From NCBI GenBank assembly GCA_028622995.1, contig JAJQJQ010000045.1:1-64000 (forward strand): a DNA stretch of 64,000 nucleotides, written 5' to 3'. The notes beneath the pieces were generated by a model, which did no database searches, was not told the origin of the DNA, and saw only the letters and a list, made by a program, of their open reading frames with translations. This DNA comes from Panagrolaimus kolymaensis. Its lineage: Eukaryota; Nematoda; Chromadorea; Rhabditida; Panagrolaimidae. The number at the start of each line of letters is the position of its first letter. Positions within the stretch are counted from its first letter, which is position 1. The translations under genes were made by a program, and so were the position numbers. This document shows, in pieces, positions 49,575-61,100 of this stretch.

Positions 49575-51250
49575 ATTTAATAAACAGCTACAATATTTTT
49601 AAGGAATATGGGTCTGGAAGCAAAACTATACGGTCTCGTCCAAAAGATATGTCTCAAAGCAACTAAACTGCAGCAAATTAGAAACAGTAGTTTCTCGAAG
49701 CAAAAAAATAATAATTTCTGAACAAAAAATATATTATTACTAGGAACAAAAATAAAAAAAATATTTATAAAGTAACAACTACTTTTTAGTTTGAGCTTTT
49801 CAATTGCAAAATATTTTTACAGGTGTAAAAAAATCCAATTCACTCCAATAATAAATATTATGTCATTAAACAATTTAATTATTAATCAGCTTGCGCTTTT
49901 CGTTTTCACTCGTGTCTTTAATAAGTAATTTAATTTTAGTAAATAATTTTAGTAGTTTTTTTTTAAATAATTTTTTGTCAGCATATGTATTTGAAATATA
50001 TATGAATAATTTAATAAAAATAAATAAATGTTACAGATTTTTATTAGTTTGCCAAAGTTTCGATGCTAATTTTTATAAATATGCACAAGAAATAATAGTG
50101 CCAGATGTAACAAGTTTAAGCAAAATCAAAAACACTGATGTTTGAATAATAAAAAATGCAACAGCGAGTTTGAGTTGCAAGGTTATCGTCTGACGAGTTT
50201 TGGTAAGCTAAATCTCGAGGAAAATGTAAAAACTTGTGAATCGAGTCACAGACTAATAAAAATTAATTGAGTGTATTTAGTGACGACGATTAATGAAAAA
50301 AATATGTAAGTCCAAAGCTTGAAAATTGGCTTTTGAGTTATTTGGAAAGTTCGTTTTTGTTTCAAAAATCGTTTGCTTCTAACCACAATTTTTTAAATTT
50401 ACCATGAAATTATAAAATTCCACTTCCGTTAAAAATCAGATGGTTGAATTTTTTTATTACAGTTAAAAATCTTTAAATTCGCCTACAAAAAAATAATAAT
50501 ATTCGCTGAATTAAAAAAACTATTAACATCCAAATCAAAATTGAACAAAATTTATGTTTGCCAAAGAAAATTAATAATATCAAAATATAATTTAATTAAT
50601 AAAATTCTACAGGTTCAATGATTTTTAAAATAAAAATGTTTTCTTTTATGTAAAATCTTTTGTTCCTTCAATAAACAATAAATCCAACAACAATAACAAT
50701 ATTAAACTTCATCGTCAGCTATTTTACCAAGAAATATATTTTCATGCTTTTTTAATTTTTGTTTTTCAAAGTTTGAAAAATAAAAAATGTATCCACAAAC
50801 AAAAAAAGCAAAGCCACAAAAAAGCCGTTCACTTTTTTATTGTTTTTTTTTTAAAAATGAAAAACCACACAGTTTTTTGATCTCCTTAAATATCCCTTAA
50901 ATGAATGTAGCCGAAAAAAACAAAAATTTAATAAACGTAGAAAAAACAAAACAAATTAGTTAATGACTTTTTAATCTCCAAACTCTTAATGCTGCTGCAG
51001 TTGCACTTTAAATCAAGTTCCACTTTGATGCTTTGCTATTTTGCTTTCCAACAACAAACTTTTTATTCATAAATAAAAAATATATTTTTATGTTTTCCTC
51101 TTATTATTTTTTTGATGATTTTTAACTTTATTTACCAAAAAAAAAATAAAAAACACCAACATAAAAAATTAATGGTTTTTTTACTTTCGAAATTCTGGTC
51201 CACTAAAAATATATCAAAAATCTTTTTCTTTATTGAGTTCAAGAAAATTG
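49575..51250. other. AT-rich spacer
   Basis: No supported gene. An 84-codon ORF at 49891-50145 lacks an ATG at its start and any recognisable feature. No RNA gene was identified. Confidence 0.5.
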
Positions 51251-51312
51251 GGGCCAGCCAGAGCATGTAGCACGATCGCGAAGCGATTGTGCTACATGCG
51301 AAAAGCTGGCCC
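51251..51312. repeat. Strong hairpin (62 nt) with GAA loop
   Basis: Outer arms GGGCCAGC (51251-51258) and GCTGGCCC (51305-51312) enclose a 17-bp inner stem, left GCATGTAGCACGATCGC (51263-51279) and right GCGATTGTGCTACATGC (51283-51299), with a GAA loop and small internal loops (4 and 5 nt). The single non-Watson-Crick pair is a G:T. It is GC-rich within AT-rich DNA. It may be a precursor-like RNA hairpin or a remnant of a palindromic mobile element. Confidence 0.75.
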
Positions 51313-51494
51313 AAGTTGAGTTGTGGCTGACGGAGCGCAAGATCTCTTTTTTTTCCACCTAGCTTATTCATGTGTTTATGTTTATCTACTATGGTTGAAA
51401 TTTGGTAGACTTATGAGTGCCCATCTGTAGATTATATCTGTAAAGAAATCCAGAAAAAAAAGCTTATAAGTCGAGAGTTTTGACTAAAAATGTG

Positions 51495-51540
51495 TCCAAA
51501 AAAAATATGTCTGTCTGTTTGTTTGTTTGTTTGTTTTTCC
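51495..51540. repeat. GTCT/GTTT tetranucleotide microsatellite
   Basis: A run of GTCTGTCT followed by several GTTT units, about 51508-51537, next to the sequence CCGTCACAAATCTTAGCACG. The flanks (about 51310-51560) look like part of a dispersed non-coding repeat, but no family could be identified. Confidence 0.5.
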
Positions 51541-52274
51541 GTCACAAATCTTAGCACGAAAATGCCATTGTAAAAAAGGAAAGAAAAAAGTGCAATTTTT
51601 TGAAATGGATAAAGAAAAAGGATGATATTATTTTTTTTGAATGAAATTTATTTATAGTTAAAGTAAATCCTTTGGATATGGTAATACTATTATAAATAAA
51701 CACTATATGGTTTAAACTAGAAATTTTCAAAATATTGTTTTTTTATTGCATTTGAAACGATAAATATTTGTTGTTTCTTAATCTTTTAAAAAAATAAATT
51801 TAGAAGGAGTTTTTTTGATGTCAACATTCTTCAAGTAAAACCGAAATTTTCCATTGCTTTATTATTAAAAAGTCCCTCATATTTTCCTAAATTTTCACAT
51901 TTTCTCCTATAATAAAAAAACGTTGATTTTATTTTCTGAAGATTGTTTTTTTAAAAGCTAATTTAGCGCTGCTTTTCTAAAAAAAAAGCGTAATTTATCG
52001 TTATATTAAACTTGTTTGCAGGTGGTTTTTATGCACCTTAACTTTATGCTTTTATCCATAAAACAAACAAAAGAAAAAATTATGGATTGCTAGGAGTTTT
52101 TACTAAATGAAGGTTCCTCGTCAGATCATTTTGTTCAGATTAAAGTTATTAAATAGATTTGTTGAAATATTTTTTGAGCTTTAGAAGAGAGGGAAAAAAT
52201 AAAGTTTAGTGGACTTCAGTGGCAGATTATGTTTTTTAAAAATCTCAAATATTCTAACACATTTGAATGAATCA

Positions 52275-52534
52275 GGGTCTCAATATTTACCGCTCTGCTC
52301 CAAATTTTGCTCCGATCCATTTGCGTGCAAGAAAATTTTTCTTTGGTTCTCTGGCGGCAAATTTCAAATCACTTTTTTTGAATTTTTTGAATTTGTATTT
52401 AAAAAAAAACGGAGCGGAGCAGTATTTACTGGATCGGAGCAGTATTTACTGGATCGGAGCAGTATTTACTGGAGCGGAGCAGTTTTTACTGGATCGGAGC
52501 AAAATTTGGAGCGGAGCAGTTTTTACTGGAGCCC
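52275..52534. mobile_element. MITE 5 (260 bp) with 20-bp tandem array
   Basis: Flanked by the 9-bp direct repeat AATGAATCA (52266-52274 and 52535-52543), of which 8 bp would be the target duplication. The left end GGGTCTC with TTTACCGCTCTGCTCC is an imperfect inverted copy of the right end GGAGCGGAGCAGTTTTTACTGGAGCCC. The right half (about 52411-52530) contains four to five copies of the unit GGATCGGAGCAGTATTTACT. Reading frames through it are repetitive artefacts. Confidence 0.8.
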
Positions 52535-52734
52535 AATGAATCATGAGGAGATAATTTAATAGTTTAAGTAAAAATTTTGTGACAAGTATGGTATTTTTTT
52601 CTTATATGGAGTTGGTTTATAGTATTTGATTGAGCTATTCCATACCTAACTGAAAATAAAGAACTTTGTGAAAAATGGTGATTGACTTAAACTTCTCCCT
52701 ACATATATGCGAGGAGAAAAAGTTGAAAAAGTTT

Positions 52735-52755
52735 CTTTCGCCCGAAGGGCGAAAG
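52735..52755. repeat. Perfect 9-bp hairpin with GAA loop
   Basis: CTTTCGCCC, loop GAA, GGGCGAAAG. The arms are perfectly complementary. The local sequence is otherwise unique and AT-rich. Its role is unknown. Confidence 0.7.
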
Positions 52756-53327
52756 AGTTTTTCGCTTTTTCCGAGCTTTAATTTCCAATATTTAGTAGCA
52801 AATTTTAAGTTTTTAAAGGAATTACTTTTACTTTAAAAGTTAAAAATAAAACTACCCCGTTATTTGGCATGTATTTTTTTTTCATTAATGAAGTGGAATC
52901 CGTTTATGTGTCTTTAAAGAAAGAAAGATTAGGACTACTAAAATTTGAATTGATATTGTTGCAAACGCAAAATATCAAGGTGAAATTGAATTTTTTTTAA
53001 CTACAAACTCTTTGGCCGTTGTAAAATTAATTTGGAAATTTTAATAAAGCTGGGGTTATTTATAAAAATGCTTTGCATTAATTTTTTTTCTTATATAAAT
53101 TCAAGATTTTTCCCATGCTACAAATTTTTACTTCCAACTTCTCCATTTGGCCAGATAGTACCGTCAGGTACTTTTTGCGAAGTATTATTTTATCCAGAGT
53201 TTATTGTTTCTCCATTTATCTTTTTAAAATACTAATACACTAGTCAAGCACCTTCTTTTATTTATTTTGTATTTAAATTTTCAAAATTACATCTATAAAT
53301 CTCTTCGAGCTCAATAAAAGAATGGAA

Positions 53328-54030
53328 ATCATAACTATTACAAGGCTAAAAGCCTAAAAAAGGTGGAAGTTGAGTCTTGAGTCAATAAAAGCATGGAAAT
53401 CTTGAAAAGTTTGAGTCAATAAAAGTATGGAAATCTCAAAGATTCAAGCCGACTCAACTTCGCGCCCCAAAAAAAATTTTTTGAGAAAAAGGTAGCTTGA
53501 TTTTTTGTGAATATCTTTTTTTTCATTGAGGAATTTGTTCAAATACAAGCTTCATGTTAAGATAACTCCAAAAAAGGTATTCATTTATAAAGAAATGTAC
53601 CAACAAGATATATTTTTATATGTGAAAATCTGTTATTGAAAGGTTTTTAAAGATATATTTATAAAAGTGATTAGTTAAAAAAAACTTTAGTAAACGTAAT
53701 CAAACGCTTTGAATTACCTAGAATATCGTATTGAAAAACCATTAATTTTAAAAATAACTAAAAGAGATATAACAGGTAAATTTGAAAAATTACGAAAATT
53801 ATTTGAAGCAAAAATTTAAGGCTATTTTATTTAAAACATTATTAAATGTAAAAATTTATTTTAAAAAAATGAAGTGCAAAATTTTTTTTGGGGCGCGAAG
53901 TTGAGTCGGCTTGAATCTTTGAGATTTCCATACTTTTATTGACTCAAACTTTTCAAGATTTCCATGCTTTTATTGACTCAAGACTCAACTTCCACCTTTT
54001 TTAGGCTTTTAGCCTTGTAATAGTTATGAT
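53328..54030. mobile_element. Element with perfect 153-bp terminal inverted repeats (703 bp)
   Basis: Left arm 53328-53480 and right arm 53878-54030 appear identical as reverse complements over all 153 bp by eye, around an AT-rich 397-bp centre with no ORF. The outer edge begins ATCATAACTATTACAAGG. The left arm carries two copies of a 20-bp unit, TCAATAAAAGNATGGAAATC, at 53382-53401 and 53416-53435. A third copy lies just outside the left arm (53311-53330), partly overlapping its edge. No clear target duplication was found; a TA dinucleotide is present near each edge. Confidence 0.88.
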
Positions 54031-54731
54031 TTTATTTAGTTTGTTTATTTTTATAAAAACATTATTTTTAGGTAATCAGTCTGTCATAATTGAACATTAT
54101 TTATTTAATGCGGACAAAAAAAAATTTTTAAAGCTTTAACCTCGTTGACTTTTAGCACCAAATCTTAAGAAATTGGATAAATAAACTTATTACGCAGGGA
54201 AACCAAGTTTTCAATAACAACCGCGGTTACTGCTTTTGTGCTTTTGTAAGTAATTTCATTTTTGACTTTCATTTTGCAGTGCAAAAAAAAGAAAGTTATG
54301 TTCTAATATTATTTATTTCGTTTCATGCTTGTTGTTTATAATTGTCATCAAAAAATAGCAATCCAAGTGTTCAAAAAAGTAAATACAATAAATGCAATTT
54401 GACATAATAAAAAAATAATGCATTTTGGAAGAAACACATAATCAAAAAAAGCTTAAAGAATCTGAGAATACTGTAAATAGTAACAAAAAAATTTTCCATT
54501 GAACACTTTAATTTTTTGTTTTCAACCTTTAGAAAAAATACATACATGTAAAATTTATTTGATGATGAAAATTTAAGGAAGGCAGCAAGAAAAGCCATTC
54601 AAACAAAAAAACAATCTCTTGCAACGATAATTTGCATATTCGAAAAATTTCTTTTCCATTCGTTTCATTGAAAAATTTTCATTCGTTCATTCACTTTTCT
54701 GTCTTTCAAACTTTTGTTTGTTTTGTTTCAG
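54031..54731 (+). other. 5' flank of the two-TM protein gene
   Basis: AT-rich. It ends in the 3' splice-site-like TTTTGTTTCAG at 54721-54731, 67 bp before the ATG at 54799, a candidate trans-splice acceptor. No gene is supported in it. Confidence 0.45.
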
Positions 54732-54798
54732 TGTCAGTCGCTCGCTCATTCGCGCTCTCGTTCATCGTCAATTGTCTGAAGGAAGAAAAGAAATAATT

Positions 54799-56466
54799 AT
54801 GGCATCTTCATCAACAACACCAAAAACAGCAATATCTGGAACTCCATCTTCACCTGGTGAACAAACAATTCCATCAGCTCAACCATCAATGGCGAATACA
54901 AATTTATCTGAAATGAATGGAACTCAAACAACTGAAAGCTATGACTCATTAGCATCAGCGTCATCAGCTCAAATTCGTCCACCTATTTCTGCTCATGTTC
55001 GATTTATGGTTGCTTTGGTTGTTTTGATTTCACAAGGTTTATCTCTCTTGGTATGTCAAAGTTTACTTGCTGATGTATCTCAATCAAACATAGTTTATTA
55101 CATGGCTGTGATTTTCAATATGTTTATTGCATATTTTACTTTAGAGGTATGTTTGTTTTCTTCTCTTTTTGGTATACATTGTTTTCATTTTCAGTGGATT
55201 CGGATTCATTCGTTTGCTTTAACTCGTCAAAAGCGTGCATTCTTTGATGAAGTTAATATCCTTGAAACTTATCAACCTCGTGCAAGAACTCATGGACATC
55301 TATTTATGGTATGTTTTACTTTGGTGCTATAAGAAAGCTAGAATGGAGAAGAGTGATGGGATTTTTTGTTCATTACTTAGCTGTAGCTGCTTTTTAAGCT
55401 TATGAAAGTTTATTTTACATCGTAGTAGCTTTTTGTAATCTCTAAAGTTTCCATATGCTTATCTTCAACCGTATTCATTTGTTTAATACCACTTTTGTTT
55501 ATGCTATTCCTTTTCAGCCTGATCCTCCAACTCCTGGTCCTGTTGTAAAGATTTCTGATGATTGCAATCCTATTGAACGTTCTGCTTCTGAAAAATCTGC
55601 TTTCAAAGCTACTCGTGATGCTGTATGGTTCATTTCTTGATTGTCTTTACATTTATTTCACTCATCGCTTATTTTTTAGCACTATGATAACATGTTTCAA
55701 TATGCTTTAAGAATTGCTAAAGAAGCCGAAGATGCTGATCGTCAAGCCTTAGATGCACAAAAAGTTCGTTTATCTCAAGAAGCCAAAGATGCAAAGAAAC
55801 CTGATGTTCCTCAAACTCCTTCTTCATCCGATGATCCAGCACCGCTAGCAATTGCACTTCCAAAAGGTGAACCACTTTATGAAGATTTTCCTGTTACTGG
55901 TCCATTGAAATCTCCACCAGCTGATGTTGTTGCTTCTTCTCCTGGTACTCGACTTGAACTTCCTCCATCTATGATTGAAAAAGTTGATGTTGAATCTATT
56001 CGTGTTGGAGAAAACAACAAATCACATGATGAATTTAAACCTACAGTAATTAAAGGTATGATTTTTTTTTGAAATGCGAATGAAGAGCTATTGTAGCCTA
56101 AGAAAAAGTCTCTCCGCTTTATGCACTAAATTAGTATCATACTTATTGCTTCTGTTAGCTTTACTAATTGTTGCTACTTATGTTTGAATTTCTCTATGCC
56201 ATATATTTCCTATGTTTTCTATCTTAATTTTTCTATTTATAGGTCTCTTCTTTGAACATCGTATTCCAGGTGGAGAAAATACATCCTCAACTACAGCAGC
56301 AACATCATCTTCCACTGGAGAAGCATCAACTTCAACTGCTGCAACATCAACTTCAACTGTTACAACAGCTTCAACACCTCCAACTCAATCATCAACTGCA
56401 TCAACAAATGTCAAAAGTAGTGGTCAAAAACGTGGAAAGAAGAAATCAAAGAATATGTTAATTTAA
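54799..56466 (+). CDS. Two-helix membrane protein with long polar tails, unknown function
   Basis: Five exons, 54799-55146, 55195-55308, 55518-55622, 55680-56055 and 56243-56466, give 1167 nt in frame (388 aa). The N-terminus (about 1-70) is Ser/Thr/Pro-rich and looks disordered. Two hydrophobic helices follow at about residues 75-95 (FMVALVVLISQGLSLLV) and 98-117 (IVYYMAVIFNMFIAYFTL), then a WIRIHSFALTRQKRAFFDE segment. The rest is cytosol-like and polar: an Ala/Lys/Glu-rich helix near AKEAEDADRQALDAQKV, a Pro/Ser/Asp linker, and a Ser/Thr/Ala-rich low-complexity C-terminus ending in a basic KRGKKKSKN motif. The start was chosen as the first in-frame ATG after the acceptor at 54731. Introns here are short (48-209 nt). 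I do not recognise the family. An AATAAATAAA signal lies at about 56530. Confidence 0.75.
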
Positions 56467-57118
56467 ATCAATTTTATGTTTTTATACTTATTTCTTTGCA
56501 TTGATTTTATTTGTATGTATTTAGAATGAAATAAATAAATTGCAGTTAGCTTTAAAATATCTCTCTCTTTCTCGGATTAGATTACATACATAAACTCGAT
56601 TACTTTTTTTAAATGCTTTTTTTATGTGTGTGCTTGTGTAAGAAAAAAGTAAACAGGTTTTTGTGTTGCATTTGTTTCGTGTTTGTTGTTGCATAGCGAT
56701 ATGAAACGAGGAGCGACTAACTAATAGCAGCAATAAAAAATATGAACATGGTTAGTTGGTTAGAGTTGTTTGTGGAAATTGCTGGAATACAACGACAACA
56801 ACGAGACGCAGCAGCAGTCGAACAACAACTCTCCTCTAATTTTCCCCAAAAGTGCATTCGTGTCTTCGTGGTTGAGAAGTTCATCAGACGACGAAAGTCG
56901 TCGTCGTCATCATCCATCGTGTTTATGTATAAAGAAACACACTTCTCAAAAATAGAGACTAGCATTATATTTATATCTATCAATCGCTTGCTTTTTTTAT
57001 TTCTTTTTTTTCTCCTCCCATTTCATGACTATTTGATATATCAAAAAAACAAGAAAATTATTTGATAGAAAGAAAAAATTAATCAATTAATAATACTTTA
57101 TTTTTAATTTATTGCTAG
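56467..57118 (+). other. Intergenic region with 3' splice site
   Basis: Holds the 3' UTR of the two-TM gene and a CAACAACGA/GCAGCAG-rich stretch (about 56770-56910) that reads open in several frames but has no convincing coding signal. It ends in TTTATTGCTAG at 57118, 8 bp before the ATG of the next gene, a candidate trans-splice acceptor. Confidence 0.45.
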
Positions 57119-57126
57119 TATTATTT

Positions 57127-57513
57127 ATGGCAGCTTCAACTTCCATCGACGATAACACTGAAACTCCAAAACCTTCAACATCCTCCCAATCTCTGCCATT
57201 CCAGCAGCAACAACAGCTGCAGCAACTTCACCATCCTCATTTAACTTCGCAACATTCAAATATTTCAGATAATTATTTATTGGAAGAATTATTAGTCAAA
57301 ATTCAATATTTTAATAATCGAGCTTTAAATTATTATATTTTAACGGAAAATTTATTTAATTCTTCGGATTATTCCATTGCTGCAGTGGATGATGGACCAA
57401 TAATAGCAGACGATGAAAAAATTCAAGAAAAATTATTGAATGAAAATAATTCTTCTGATAATGATTCGGGTTTAGATTCCTCTTTTACTTCAACTGGATT
57501 TTTTTTTTCTTAA
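57127..57513 (+). CDS. Small polar protein, function unknown
   Basis: A single-exon 128-aa frame beginning at the ATG 8 bp after a 3' splice site (TTTATTGCTAG ending 57118). Residues 1-50 are Ser/Thr/Pro- and Gln/His-rich, with a short glutamine run. A conserved-looking helix follows (LLEELLVKIQYFNNRALNYY and LTENLFNSSDY), then an acidic tail with DDEKIQEKLLNENNSSDND. There is no signal peptide or membrane segment. I do not recognise the family; the frame, splice site and composition support a real gene, but an unspliced last exon of a longer transcript is also possible. It is convergent with git-1. Confidence 0.55.
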   Translation: MAASTSIDDNTETPKPSTSSQSLPFQQQQQLQQLHHPHLTSQHSNISDNYLLEELLVKIQYFNNRALNYYILTENLFNSSDYSIAAVDDGPIIADDEKIQEKLLNENNSSDNDSGLDSSFTSTGFFFS

Positions 57514-58127
57514 TCCCAGAGCTTTGATTCTACTGTATGTATTTATTTATGGGTAAACTTTATGTAATTAACTTTGTAAATTTATTTATTTTTTGTTTTA
57601 TAAATTCATAAAAAGACTGGTAAAAATTTTTGATAATAAAATGATTGTTTTCAAAGCTTTGTTTTGGATAAAAAAAAATATTTATTGCTTTCTTTAACAA
57701 ACAAAAAAATAAAAGGCATAGAAAATATTATTTGCTTTTTGTTTTGAGCTTCCAAAAAAACAGTGTTTGCATGAGAAAAAATAATTATAGGATAAATGGA
57801 TTTTAACAAAAAAAAATAATAACATAAGCACCCTTAAAATAATATGAATAAAAAAAACTGTTGAGCAAAAAATATTATAAACTTTTTTTGGGATAAAAAA
57901 TAATAACTTTTTCAAACTTTGGTAAAAGAAACTTATTTTGGTGAAGTTACAGTAACTTTAGAAAGCTACCGAAAATCACCAACAACATGGCCTTTTTAAA
58001 CTTTTTCTTTAATAATAATAATAACTTTTGAAAATATAAAAATTTTTGAGCATAAAAATAACAAAAATAAACTGAATTTTAAATAATTGAGGAAAAATAT
58101 AAATGTTTATATTCTTGCGATGGTTGA
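57514..58127. other. Convergent 3' intergenic region
   Basis: AT-rich sequence between the stop of the small polar gene and the stop of git-1. It holds 3' UTR-like AATAAAA at about 57635 for the plus gene. No gene is supported. Confidence 0.55.
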
Positions 58128-61100
58128 TTATCCATCAAGTTGATGAACATTAACCAAAAGTTGCTTGGCTGCTTTAGCAACATCATATGCAGCATGACAA
58201 GTATCATCAGCGGATTGTAAAGGTCGGGCTCGGCATTTCATTGATAAAATTTGCATCGATGCTTTCATTTTACGAACGCAATCTTCAACGTTTCCAATTC
58301 TATGCGAATTTGGAATAACTCGAATTATTCGTTGAATGTGATGGTTAATCTGCAAAGCACATTTAATTTATATATTTCTTATTTTTTTGATTTTGGAAAA
58401 CCTTTAAACATTTTTAAAATAAAATTAAGGACTTCAAACGCTAGCGTTTTTCTGTCGTCTGCTTTTTTCAAAGAAATTTCATTCAATTTTAAACTTACCG
58501 AATCTGAATGAAATGCAGCATTAGCATTAATTCCATCTTGTTGTAAATCGGATAAAAGAGCTTTAATGGCACCAGTTAAAAGTTCAGTTTCAATTATGAG
58601 ATTATCGGGGAAAACTAAAAACAAACAAAAAACTTTACTATTAAAATAATTTCCACCCGAAACTCAATTACCTTCTTCATTAAACATTCCTCGTAAATTG
58701 CTTGTGGAATTAATAGTTTGATTAGAATCCGAAGTAATTCCATCTCGAATAGGATTAATTTCAAATGGTGGAGCACTTCCATTTCGAGTTCGATGATCCA
58801 TTCCAGCCATGGGTAATCTAGTTATTGATGATGATGGATGATGATGATGAAATCCTTCTCCATTGCCTCCTCCAATGTTAATGCCGCCACTATGGCTGCT
58901 GCCATTTTTCATCATAGCTGGTGGTTGAAATGCTGATGTCGATGTTGTTGTTGTTGATGGTGGTGGTCCTGAAGCCGATGATAAACTTCCATGCCGCCTT
59001 CCATATCGACTTAATGCAGCTGCAGTGATTTGAGCTGGGGTTGCTGAACTTATTGATCGTTGAATATGTCCTCCCCCACCTCCTCTTTGGCCACCACCGC
59101 CACCGTAACTTGTGGATGACATTTCATCCGCACTTGAATCACCCGTTAAATTTCTTGCGGATCGAGGTAAAATATTTCCAGCTGGAAGTACAACTGCTCC
59201 AATTTGGGGTGGTTCTCGACTTGATGGAGATAAAAGCCCCGTGGGAGATGGATTCCTTCTGCTTAATCCGCTCGTAGAATGATGATGTTGTTGTTGGTGT
59301 TGCTGATTGTCTTGAATATGTTTTAAATCTCGTTTAAGTTCATCATTTTGATCTTTTAATTGTTCAACATTTCGTTGAAGAATTCGTTGAGATTTTATTA
59401 GTTCTGTCGAAGATTGGGTAATCAAAGCTAAACGACTCATAGCTTCTTGCAAATCTTCTTTTAATTCCAAATAATCATCCCATGAAACTGCTGGGGAAGA
59501 ACCATTATTTTGGTGTTTCTTGGTTGATAAAATGTTTTCACCATTTTGTGAACCAACTCGAGCTCCACTTGATCTCCTAAAAAAATACAAACAAATAAGT
59601 AAAAAAATTTTTCCAAAGTCATCGAAAAATGAAAGCTACGGTAAAAAAATTTTTAAACCTTAAAACTTCCATATTTTTTTTTTCATTATTATTATTTATG
59701 CCTTACTTAGTTCCTTGTGAAGCACTACTTTTACGATTAATATAATCTGCAACTTCATCATAATCTCGATTTTCATCATTTGGACTTGGAGCAGCTGCTG
59801 CTAAACCCAAGCTCAAAGCTGATGAATCCAATAAACTTCGACCAAACGATTGATTTAATTCATCTGGAGGCAAAGGCAAACCAAAATAACGCCTTCGACA
59901 TTCTTTTAATATTTCAATTATTAGCAACGCAAAACCATGGGAATCAAGTTTAGCTAATTTTTGTCTCATTTGATTTCGCGTTGGTGTTAATCGTTCATTG
60001 GGCTAAAAGCTTATTTCAGTAACACAAAAAAAGCTATGAAAAAATTTTCCGATCCGAAACTCACAGGTAAAAAAGCTGCAACATGTTCATGATTGCCTAA
60101 ATGATATGGTGGAGCTGCGCCCCATTCATCATTAACAATACGACGATCAATTTCATCATAAATATCTTGAATAATTCTCTCCAATGCATAATCATTAAGT
60201 CGCTGTAATTGAATTTTATATTTTTTATAGGTTCTGTAAGTTGTCCAGCAATTTCGGGAATAACAAAATGAACATCTTTGGTGTGATCAGGTTTTCGACC
60301 ACTTAAAAAATGAGATAATTTATCTGTGACTTCAAATTCCAATTCTATCAATCGATTCGCAAGGGCATCGTTGCCTTCTTGCCTTGCAAGTTGGGAAGGA
60401 GTTTGTCCAAGGGCATTAGGTCGAGCCGGATCTGCTCCATAAATATAAAGCAATTCCACTTGCAAAGGTTGACATTCTTTTGCTGCTACATGCATCGGAG
60501 AATTACCATGATTTTCTTCATGAACATAATTTGGATCCGCTCCACATGCAAGCAATCTCAAAACTGTTTCACAATGTGAAGTTCGAACGCAAGAATATAA
60601 TTGTCTGTTGAAATCATCGATATTAAAATCCGATGAAGATGCAGCAGGCTTTAAAACAAATGCAAGATCAATATATTTGGATTTAATAAATGCTTCTTTC
60701 TTTGGAATTACTGGATCGCTTAAAAAAATAAATCATTTATCACAAAAAATTGTATATATAAAAGATAAACAAACTTCGAAACTGGTTTGCGTTTAACCTT
60801 TTCTTTGCCAGTAGCTGCTTCAGTAAGGAGTGAATGCTCCCAAATATTATTTGCCCCTTCACGATAAAGAAACTGTACGAGTTCTAATTGGGATGTATTC
60901 CATTGGCCATTTTTTAGTGATCTTACATGACTGATGTGTCTGCCTGAAGAAGCAAATGAAGGATTAACAAAAGCATTGTTAACCATCATTCGTAATTAGA
61001 AATCCTTTAAAAATCCAAAACTATGAATCCTCTTTACTTACCCAAATTTCTATGAACATAACAGCATTCAGTGCAAACAAAAACCCCGCGATTTATAATA

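Noticed and set aside
49891..50145. 84-codon frame near the srh gene
   Set aside because: Starts without ATG at its listed edge; no signal peptide with confidence, no domain or splice support.
52209..52559. Overlapping frames across MITE 5, and its 20-bp repeats as a CRISPR array
   Set aside because: The frames encode repeated EQYLLDRSS-like units from the tandem array. The units are directly adjacent with no spacers, in a eukaryotic genome, so it is not a CRISPR.
52735..52755. Hairpin as a rho-independent terminator
   Set aside because: The host is a eukaryote and no gene ends there; kept only as an unexplained palindrome.
56742..57065. 107-codon frame upstream of the small polar gene
   Set aside because: Gln/Arg/Ser-rich read of CAACAACGA and CGTCGTC repeats; overlapping frames on both strands are equally open, so coding is not supported.
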